Source: Cyclaneusma minus
Taxonomy: Eukaryota; Ascomycota; Leotiomycetes; Marthamycetales; Marthamycetaceae
Assembly (NCBI GenBank): GCA_037179335.1
Contig: JAKZHN010000027.1
Coordinates: 186,001-250,000, forward strand
Reading direction: 5' to 3'
DNA length: 64,000 bases
The position numbers were made by a program, and so were the translations under genes. Positions 55,752 through 64,000 of this stretch are shown here, one piece after another (position 1 is the stretch's first letter; each line of letters opens with the position of its first letter). The notes below the pieces were generated by a model. It was not told the DNA's origin, did not search any database, and saw only the letters and a program-made list of their open reading frames with translations.

Positions 55752-58586
55752 TTCGAGGAGGGGCTCGACTGCCTGCACCGTCGTTTCGTGGTAGTCAAGT
55801 ATCTCAAGAAACTTCCAAGTCAAAGAGCTCAAGAGTCAAGGGGTTTGTAGAAGCTCAGTCCTCAAGTAAAAATATCGGAATAACAGGACTCAAATAAGAT
55901 GCCACCAAGGTCAAGGACGAAACCGTCCTTTATAAGTCCGTCCAGCCAAGGTACCCATATTAATTTTTCCCACCACATCAGTCCTGACGTCTCGCATCCA
56001 AAGACAAAGTAAAGTGCCCAGCCCAGCTAGCCAGCTAGCACCGGCCAGACTTGTACCCCACGTCTCCAGAACCTCCCGACCAATCGCTCAAAACCCCCGA
56101 AAGGTTTCCAAACAAGCAAATCAATAATACAGCAGGCATCAGAATTCCAGAATCCAGTCCGCCATGTCAGGTGGCCCCTGGCTTCCCCACGAGTTCATCG
56201 CCGGATCCACAATTGATACATGATGCAAGTCACTTCGCTTGGAGTTAGCAGATGTCCCGAGGCCATTTCTGCCCTTGCAGCCCTTTCCGGTTGCTGCGGA
56301 GGCACGTAGTACAGCCCCATTACCAAACTCCAGGCAGCCGAATTTATAGCATTTCCATAGGCCACTGCATGGCATTTCGACTTTGCGTGTTGCGGATGAC
56401 GAGGTCAAATTTTCGTAAAAATTCGATATTTCGCCTCCGTGAGACAAATTGCTCGGGAGCAACCTTACCTTGAACCCTGGTCTCCTTGACAGCTCGGAAT
56501 TCGGAAAGCATCTCTTAGCAAATCTTCATGTCAGAGCGCAAGGTTTTCCTAAAGCGGAAGTTCTAGAGGTACCCAGCTTTTGGGGAGATTCACATAGATG
56601 CAGCAGATCCCGATCCAGACCAACGGTCAACCCCTCTAATTCACCAACATCCATGATCCCCGTTTCCGTCCCATCTCGTGCACCCTCCCCCCGAAAAAAA
56701 GAATGCAGATCTCAAAAAAAGAGATCCTTTAACCGCCACACTTTTCCCCAAGTCTCAGACACCGCAAGTTTTCAGCAATTGTTCTTTGGAAAAATCGCAA
56801 GGCCAGCTTTTTTGGAATATAGTATGCGAACAACCTCGGTCATTGGCGCTTGCTTAACGCAGCGCAGCTTGCGATTGGTCGGCGCTAGGGTAGTACAGAA
56901 CTAGCCTCTCCACAGCTCGCCGCCTCCCCACCGCCAGTCTTATCTCCGGCTGCTGAATCGCCAAAGTCCGGCTATTCGCATGGATTCGCAAATATAGCTG
57001 TTTTAGGAAATCAGGCGTCGAGTCACGACTTCCTCAACATCAACAACCGCGGGCTGCGCTTTCGGCGCTACACTAAACGCAGCACGATCGGCTACACAGT
57101 GTTTTTCTTGCTTTTTCAATGCCGTACAGATCGGCCGGAGGTTTGTATGTCGTGCTTCAGTGAAGAAAGTGCAAAGAAGGAAGACGAAGTTGACGAACCG
57201 GGTAGCTGGACCCGGTACTACTTTACAACTTTAACGGGGATTCCTGGGGATTGTGACAGATATGCAGAGCCGCGCTATATACCGTTTCTGTTATGCTGCA
57301 CGTGTGTGAATGCAGAAATGGGACGAGAAAGGGAAGAATTGGATGACTGATCGGGCTGATGCAAAGAATACGGACCATCGTGTCCGGATTCCCTTTGTGG
57401 CATATTATACAGCATTCATTTTCATCCTTCCAGCTCTCTCTGATGTGTCAACTATGGTCGTAGACTTCATCAGTTTTGATGAAGCAGACTGGATTTCCGC
57501 CTACATCATTCATCAATGGATTGTCGCGAGCCGGGTAGTGTCCAGAAGAGTAAAAAGATACACGACCTTGAGGTTATTTTAAGGTTCCGATTTGAAGCTC
57601 TCTTAGGACTGAGTTTAAGATCGGTCGAGGTTGTGTAACGTGTCACTGTACCCTGGTAGTATCTTATGACCCGAACTATTCCTGCTGACTTGACAGTCCT
57701 TCTCGCAAGCCTGAGGTCTCTTCTCTCCTTACTCGAATGTCGGACTGCTCTTGATGAGTTAATGACTTGGCTCGGCTTGCAGTTGCTTTGAGAGTCTGAG
57801 CTTCTGACTTCCTCGACGGCATTCCAAGACCAGAACCGGAAACTAGTAATCACCTAGGCCTTAGCATCCGAGTTTCCAGCCCTTTGGACTTCCTCTCATG
57901 ATTTTCCCGGTAAACTGTGCGTACGACAGTAACACGAAGATGGATATTCAGCGCCCTCGGTATATTGCCCAAGTCCTCTTCGGCGCACCATGCACGCAAG
58001 AGGTACATATGTATATCATGCTCATGCTGTCCTCCTTCCCGACGCCTTGCGTAACACCGGGAAAATTCCAAAGATTGGCACAAGGGTAGAGATATTGGGA
58101 CGACGTCTGAGCATCTCATACGGGCAGGGTACAATGGAGCCACCTCCGCATGGCAGCGCGGATAGTGATAAGATCTACATGTAACGACAGGCACAACGCT
58201 TCGGCCGAAAGGCACAATCCTTCGGTTGCAGAGTGTCACGTGTAGAAACAAATCTGACATGTCAAGTCATAAGAAGCTCACATGCCCTGTACTTATCAAT
58301 CAATCTCGTGAGATCTGTATTTGTCTTCATGCCTTCGATCCTCGGATCCTGGGAAATGCAGTGCAAGAAAGATCATCCCATGTCGCTGCTCTTTCATGCA
58401 ACATCGCTACACAGGCCCCCTTTCAGCCTAAACGTGCTCATCACAGGCAAGAAGCCTTTTTCACGCCCCGAATACCACCATACCACCAAGTAGCAAATAT
58501 ACCAGCCTCCTTTTTACCAATCCCTCTATCGCAACGCCGAAGAAAATGCAAGTGTCCCGTAATGCAACAGAGCAGAAGGCAGGCCC
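55752..58586. other. Long intergenic stretch
   Basis: About 2.8 kb between the hydrolase start and the MTHFR 3' end. Frames at 56449-56904, 57099-57350, 57310-57582, 57850-58260 and 58226-58642 lack motifs and credible structure. I recognise no repeat or RNA gene. Confidence 0.35.
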
Positions 58587-60731
58587 CTACTCCAACAACA
58601 ACTTCCACAACGCCTCCTTCTCCACATAAGCATGATGAATAACATTAACCACCCAATAGTCCCCCCTGATATCATCAATCAGCTTCGCACTCGCCGTCCG
58701 CGGCGGATAAACCCTCTGCCATTCCGCCCAAATGCCAAACGCCTCCTCAGCCCAAGCCCTAAAGCTAATCTCCTCAATAATAGTCGGCGTAATAATTTCC
58801 TTCCCTGGGAACGCGCCCCAAGTAACCGCATTAGTCGCCTCTTCGTCAGAAGCCATAAACTCACCTGCCGCATTCCCTGCATAAAAAGATACTTCTGGCA
58901 GGGCGTTCAAGCGACCTAGCAGAATCTTCCATTCTGCTGATGGGATGAAGAGTTCGACGAAGGCTTTTTGGAATACGAAGCCGTTGGCGGGGCCCCAGCC
59001 GAAGATCGGGTCGTTGGAGGGGAAGCAGTTGATGGCGGGTTGCGAGGCGACGGTCCACCAGCCTTTGCGGTTGAGGGAGAGAAGCTGGGACTGGATGGTG
59101 GTGGTTTCTTCGTTGAGACCTTCTTCGCTCCAGGGGATGGCGCTGAGATTGCCTTCGATGTGGTAGATGAAGAGTTTTGTGATGTCCTCGGTGGTTACGG
59201 GGTGGCCCCAGAGACGGATGGCTGAAGAGACGGACATGTGAAGGGAAACACCGTAGCCGTCAATCTCACCATAAGCGGGCGAGCGGGCGTCACCCCAGCG
59301 GCCGTTGGGGTAGTCGTCCCAGGTTGCTTCGCGGCCGAGAGAGCCTTCGCCTTCGGATATGGCGAGCGTGTTGGAGCGCGAATTGATTTTTTCTTTGGGT
59401 ATGGCGGCATCGGCGGCGGAGGTTTCGTATTCGGGCTGTGAGGCAGAGTCCACTATGACCCGGTTATGAGGATCGGAGCCAGCGAAGGAGCCAGAGCCTC
59501 GCCTGTTGCCTTTCCTGCCTCGACTAGATCCTCGGTGATGACCGTTGGAGCCATTGACTTGGAGATAACCCAGGGATTCCTTCACTTCTTCTAATGTGAC
59601 TTCGCCGTTGTCTGCTGGGCTTATCAGAGGGCTGGACGCGGGTATGAGGTTTGTTCGCTCCAGGATGAAGGAGACTGCCTTTTCCAGGTTCAAGGTGTAA
59701 AAATGGAAGCCCTTTGGTCCCGGGGTCCTCTGTTTAATCTCCTTGACTTCCTCAACCAGCTCACTTATTATATCGACTCCGATCCGCTTGACCATCTCAT
59801 CGTCTCTTTTGAATTCATCCAGCCTCTGCGAAATGCTCTCCGGAAGCTTTGCATGGCTAAGCTTGGTCGTCCTCTTGATCATCTGGTATCCCTGAATCGG
59901 CATCAACCCCGGAATGATAGGAATAGTCTTGAACACCCCACTCTCGTGATTCCTCAACCGGTCTTCAAAATGATCGTATGCCTTGATATCAAAGAACAAC
60001 TGCGTCATGATAAAGTCGGCGCCCGCTGAAACCTTCTCTACCAGATACGGCAAATCGTGTTCCAAGCTCTGTCCTAACGGATGGCTCTCATCCGCATGTC
60101 CTTCCGGATACGCCGCAACACCGATGCAAAAGTAGTCCCCGTATTGTTTCCTGATATACCTGACCAGATCCACCGCCCACACAAAATCCCAATCCTGCGC
60201 CGAGCTCTCCTGGTCCTTCTCATCCACATCACGATATTCCTCATTCCGTGGCGGATCTCCCCTCAGCGCCAGAATATTCCTTATACCCAGGACCTTCGCC
60301 TCTTCCAAGGCATGATCGACCAGCGCTCTGCTCATGTTCGTACAGGTCAGATGGAGACAGGTAGTCAGACCGAGCTCGCGCTGGCACAGCTCGGCGAGCT
60401 GCAGAGAACCGTGGGCGGTTGAGCCGCCGGCGCCCCAGGTGACGTTCACGAAGAGCGGCTTGAGAGCTTGCGACATGCGGTTGAGGCGGGTGCGGAGGTT
60501 GGAGGAGCCCATTTCGGTTTTGGGCGGGAAGAATTCGAGGGAAAAGTAGTTGGCATTGGGCGGCAACAGCGCGATCTTGTCGGTGATTTTCTCCATCTTT
60601 GCGGCTGAGTGGGAGCTTTGCGATGGAGAGGATTGTATGTTGGAGGGAGTTGTTGGTTGCTCGAAGCCGTGTCCGCCGGAGAGGTGGAAAAGCGTGTCGC
60701 GGGGCAAAATGTGGGGATTCGCGGTCGCCAC
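58587..60731 (-). CDS. MTHFR: Methylenetetrahydrofolate reductase
   Basis: Reduces 5,10-methylene-THF to 5-methyl-THF, the methyl donor for methionine synthesis. An intronless reading frame of 714 residues. The FAD-dependent TIM-barrel domain spans about 50-345, with SLEFFPPKTEMG, FVNVTWGAGGS, HLTCTNMS, LALRGDPP, YPEGHADE, DFIMTQLFFD and IPIIPGLMPIQGY. The eukaryotic SAM-binding regulatory domain is at about 450-714 (WDDYPNGRWGDARSPAYGE, and GWWTVASQPAINCFPSND). The linker is Arg/Gly/Ser-rich. Translation could begin at Met1 (60731) or at Met46 (60596, MEKITDKIALLPP), which fits the usual N-terminus of the family better. It is divergent from the aminotransferase gene, with 582 bp between starts. 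Confidence 0.95.
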   Translation of the reverse strand: MATANPHILPRDTLFHLSGGHGFEQPTTPSNIQSSPSQSSHSAAKMEKITDKIALLPPNANYFSLEFFPPKTEMGSSNLRTRLNRMSQALKPLFVNVTWGAGGSTAHGSLQLAELCQRELGLTTCLHLTCTNMSRALVDHALEEAKVLGIRNILALRGDPPRNEEYRDVDEKDQESSAQDWDFVWAVDLVRYIRKQYGDYFCIGVAAYPEGHADESHPLGQSLEHDLPYLVEKVSAGADFIMTQLFFDIKAYDHFEDRLRNHESGVFKTIPIIPGLMPIQGYQMIKRTTKLSHAKLPESISQRLDEFKRDDEMVKRIGVDIISELVEEVKEIKQRTPGPKGFHFYTLNLEKAVSFILERTNLIPASSPLISPADNGEVTLEEVKESLGYLQVNGSNGHHRGSSRGRKGNRRGSGSFAGSDPHNRVIVDSASQPEYETSAADAAIPKEKINSRSNTLAISEGEGSLGREATWDDYPNGRWGDARSPAYGEIDGYGVSLHMSVSSAIRLWGHPVTTEDITKLFIYHIEGNLSAIPWSEEGLNEETTTIQSQLLSLNRKGWWTVASQPAINCFPSNDPIFGWGPANGFVFQKAFVELFIPSAEWKILLGRLNALPEVSFYAGNAAGEFMASDEEATNAVTWGAFPGKEIITPTIIEEISFRAWAEEAFGIWAEWQRVYPPRTASAKLIDDIRGDYWVVNVIHHAYVEKEALWKLLLE

Positions 60732-61313
60732 TTCCGACCTGACTTTGAGCTATCGTTCAGATAATTATAATGCATAGAAACCATAATTTATTATAGAAAA
60801 AATCAAGTCAATTTCGAATGTTGGACTCCATGGTCAGTTTCATTTTACCGAAAACTTCAGAAAAATCATTCTGAAGGCGTGCTAGAATTGGAGCTAGACG
60901 AGTGACAGCGAACTTAGAAATGTCAGGGGGCTTGCAAGTGAACTTTCGCCATCCTCACCATGCTCCTGAACGATATACATGTAGTAGTAAAGCTGCAGGT
61001 ACACTTAATGCTGGTGACACCATTGTTGCCCTACAGCACGCATCATACATGTACTCAATACCTCCCTCTTCGAGAGGTCCGACGGCGTAAATGGAATCTC
61101 GGACTTTAGGCGCGCCGATGTGGCTGCCTTGCTTTGTAAGAATAATGGCTGAGCTACGTATCTCTCTTATCAGTGCTCTCCCCGGGGTGGATCGTCATAA
61201 CATTCCCATGCTTCACCTCTCGCCCGATCCATTGTTTGTTCCATCTCTCTTCTCTTCTGCATTGGATCCTCCAACTTCATCATCCCAGAAGATTTCCACT
61301 CAACTTACTCGCA
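60732..61313. promoter_or_regulatory. Shared divergent intergenic region, MTHFR / aminotransferase
   Basis: 582 bases hold both leaders. The right side is C/T-rich just before 61314 (tctcttctctt, ccaacttcatcatcc). No perfect GCN4-type or other named site was found by eye. Confidence 0.4.
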
Positions 61314-63359
61314 ATGGCCGACGCAAACTGGCAATACCTCACTGAGAACGACTCCCTGGTGGCGAATGAGCTAGCTCCACCATTAGATTTCAGCCATTAC
61401 TTCGGGAGAGTCACCAAGAAGCGCAGCCCCAATGCTGTCAAGCAACTCTACAAATATTTCGCCATTCCGGGCATTGGAAACCTTGCCGGCGGTAAGGAAA
61501 CTCTGTTCACATCCCTTGGCTCCAAACGGCCCGCTGACTAGCCACCCAGGTCTCCCAAATGCACGCTTCTTCCCCTACGATACCCTCGAAGCATCTGTAG
61601 CAAGACCAGAAAGATGGAAGCCCACCCCGAATCACCCAAATGATCCCGACGATGCTGCTGATAAGCTGGCGAAGACTTCGACGAACGGAGACAAGTCTGC
61701 ACCGACTCGTGTGCTCGTACCGCATGCGTCAGGAGAGGCCGACCTCACGCGCAAGATTGATTTGACGACTGCTTTGCAGTATGGAACTGCTCAGGGATAC
61801 CCGCCGCTATATACCTTTTTGCGACAGTTTACCCGAGAGAACCTACATCCCAACATCCCCTACATGAATGGTCCAGGTACGGTTATTGTCCACATGAATG
61901 CACCTACAATGGTGAAACCTGAATAAAATAAGGCCTTCTAACGTTTAATTCCCTGTTCCAGAAATCGTGCTTGATTGTGGAACCACAGATGGATTCTCTA
62001 AGGTACTTGAGTGCCTCAGTAACCCCTGGAGCGAAGAACATGGCTGGGTCCGTGAACGAGAAGGTCTTCTGTGCGAGGAATTCGCATACATGGGCGCCAT
62101 CGGCACGGCCAAGCCCCGGGGACTCAACATTGTTCCTGTCAAGATCGATGTCGAGGGTATGATCCCTACTGGCGAAGGCAGTCTCGAAGATGTCCTCGAA
62201 AACTGGGATCACAACAAGGGGAAGAGACCCCATCTTCTATACACAGTCACGTGGGTCCTGTTCAATTTCCTAATTTGAAAGCCTGACTCTGACATGTTCC
62301 GATAGCATTGGACAAAATCCAACCAGCGGTACCCTCTCCATTCAACGCCGCAAAGACTTGTACAAAATCTGCTGCAAATACGACGTCATGATCATCGAAG
62401 ATGACCCCTACTGGTATCTCCAATTCCCCTCCGCCATCGCCTCCCAAGCCGCTGCCCGCAACACCTTCATCCCCACCCCCAGCACCCCCTCTTCCACCCC
62501 ATCCACCAAATCCTCCGGCTTCCCCTTCCTCGACTCCCTCGTCCCCTCCTACCTCTCCGTCGACACCGAAGGCCGCGTCATCCGTCTCGACACCTTCTCC
62601 AAAACCGTAGCACCCGGTTGTCGCATGGGCTGGATCACCGCCCAACCCGCCATCATCGAGCGCCTCATCCGTATAACCGAAACCTCTACGCAACAGCCCT
62701 CCGGCTTCGTGCAATCGATGGTCGCCGAGCTCATAATGGGACCCCAATCTTCCCACGATGGCGGACGTGGCGGCAGCGCAAATGACGAAGGTTGGAAAGT
62801 CGATGGCTTTGTAAGATGGCTTGCCGGGCTACGCGGAATGTACGAACGTCGTATGAACCGCATGAGCAGCATACTTGAGGAGTCAAGATATCAGGTCAAG
62901 CAGGGAAGTTTCACACGCCAAGGCGATGAAGATTGGGCCGTGGTGAGCAAAACTCAGACGTATGAGTTTGAGTGGCCGCGCGGCGGCATGTTTATCTGGA
63001 TCGAAATGCTGTTCGAGAATCATCCGCTCTGGGGCAAAGTAGATGGTACGACGCTGGCACAAGCTTGCTGGATTAGCTTGACAAGGAAGCCGTATTTGGT
63101 GCTGGCGGCGCCGGGAGCGATGTTTAGTCCGACGGAGAGCGTGAGGGATGAGAAGGGGTGGAGGTTTTTTAGGCTTTGTTTTGCGGCGGTGGCGGAGGAT
63201 GAGGTGGATGCTTGTGCGGAGAGGTTTGTGAGGGGGATACAGGCTTTTTGGAAAGTGAAGAGGAGGGAGGATTTGGATATGGGGGATGATGATGAGGAGG
63301 AGGCGATGGTGGGGAGGGAGGGGTTGGTGAATTTGGGGGTTACGGGGATGGGGTGTTAG
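61314..63359 (+). CDS. PLP-dependent aminotransferase, class I/II (aromatic aminotransferase Aro8-like)
   Basis: Transfers amino groups from aromatic amino acids, aminoadipate or kynurenine to 2-oxo acids. Exons 61314-61491, 61550-61876, 61962-62250 and 62306-63359 with GT..AG introns give 615 residues. Fold-type I signatures are GLPNARFFP, LQYGTAQGYPPL, DCGTTDGFSK, IGQNPTSGTLS, the acidic IIEDDPYWYLQF strand that pairs with the PLP ring nitrogen, and the Schiff-base lysine at about 364 in DTFSKTVAPGCRMGW. It is about 100 residues longer than yeast Aro8, with inserts before the lysine (a Ser/Thr/Pro stretch) and an acidic tail (DMGDDDEEEA). No targeting signal is evident. The end of the gene switches to G-rich codons. 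Confidence 0.9.
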
Positions 63360-64000
63360 GTGTTGGGGGTGGATGTGGGGGCTGGGAAAGGGGGAAAGAA
63401 ATTGTTTAGAAAGCGATGCGAAGAGAATTGATATGATCCCAGACTTACGAAGTATGAATGACACGGAGTTATCTGGCTTTTACACACCTTGGAATTGTCA
63501 GCTGATATGCGTGGGTAAGAGCTGCTTTTCATCTTCCCGTGACTCACTTCTAGAATTGAAGAAGGAAGCGAGTTTTGTTGCCCTTTTCGCCCTCCACTAC
63601 GACGGCCCGGGGGGCTTGGACTGAGGTCCTTGGGTTATATCAGGTCAAAGGGTAAACAGCGCAGTCATGCCGATGCCAAGAGACTGAGAGTCAAGAAGAA
63701 AAGACTTGATCCCATTCATCTCAAAGAGAGTTCAATAGTCAGGAGCTGAGATGTCTGTGCGAGGAACGGTATGCGCATGATTTTGTTCGCTGATCATTAG
63801 GTAAGGTAGCTAAGAGATTTCGTTTGCCGTACAAGAGTCACGTCTCTCGCTCCCGGTTCCTTGAGGTTGTGTCGCATGTCAACTATCGTACGGAGCGCCC
63901 GAGGGTGGATCTGGGTGAGTACGTCTGGAAGAGGGTAGGCGAGGGCGAGAGGTGGGTGCGTGGGCAGCTAGATGGCCGCCTCGCCCGAGGTATGTGATTG
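63360..64000. other. 3' flank at window edge
   Basis: 641 bases with no supported gene. A G-rich stretch follows the aminotransferase stop. The frame at 63373-63624 has no family features. Confidence 0.35.

Noticed and set aside
1..64000. CRISPR arrays, rRNA or tRNA genes
   Set aside because: No regularly spaced identical repeats, no rRNA-like conserved blocks, and no convincing A-box/B-box cloverleaf were seen. A covariance-model search would be needed to exclude tRNAs.

Overview
The window is nuclear DNA from a filamentous ascomycete (Pezizomycotina). The protein style suggests Leotiomycetes/Helotiales, but that placement is weak. The evidence is short GT..AG introns with fungal branch points, ordinary ascomycete housekeeping genes, and a 12.9 kb block of extreme A+T content whose retrotransposon remnants carry the C-to-T damage typical of repeat-induced point mutation (RIP).

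Layout. The left edge (1-122) holds the C-terminal tail of an unfinished gene with a pentapeptide repeat. Then follow Cu/Zn superoxide dismutase (973-1874), the Tudor/staphylococcal-nuclease protein SND1 (2575-5214), a short-chain dehydrogenase (6104-7492), an 8-exon patatin-like phospholipase broken by three in-frame stops (minus, 8293-11134), a membrane-anchored metallophosphatase (minus, 14218-15602), a secreted protein of unknown function with a suspect 5' end (17420-18508), a WDR83/Morg1-type WD40 protein (19347-20533), a GT15 alpha-1,2-mannosyltransferase (minus, 22431-23845) divergent from a GCP5-like gamma-tubulin complex component (24073-27186), a repeat-rich stretch with a sequencing gap (27421-28610), and an APH-fold kinase-like protein (28889-30727).

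From 33 to 53.5 kb the region is accessory. It holds five members (A-E) of a small Cys/His-rich protein family for which I have no name. Between members D and E lies a Ty1/copia element (38486-51370, 197-bp LTRs, GATCC target duplication) into which a reverse-oriented Ty3/gypsy chromodomain element is nested (42122-48222, TAAAT target duplication). Both are heavily mutated. A 513-bp foldback element with 20-bp perfect terminal inverted repeats lies just beyond (52199-52711).

The right part returns to ordinary genes: a class C beta-lactamase/transesterase-like protein (minus, 54343-55751), methylenetetrahydrofolate reductase (minus, 58587-60731) and a divergently transcribed PLP aminotransferase (61314-63359).

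The housekeeping genes do not form one pathway. The most distinctive local biology is the expanding and decaying Cys-rich family beside a RIP-mutated nested transposon, together with the tandem 81-nt exon duplication in the patatin pseudogene. No rRNA, tRNA or CRISPR array was recognised.
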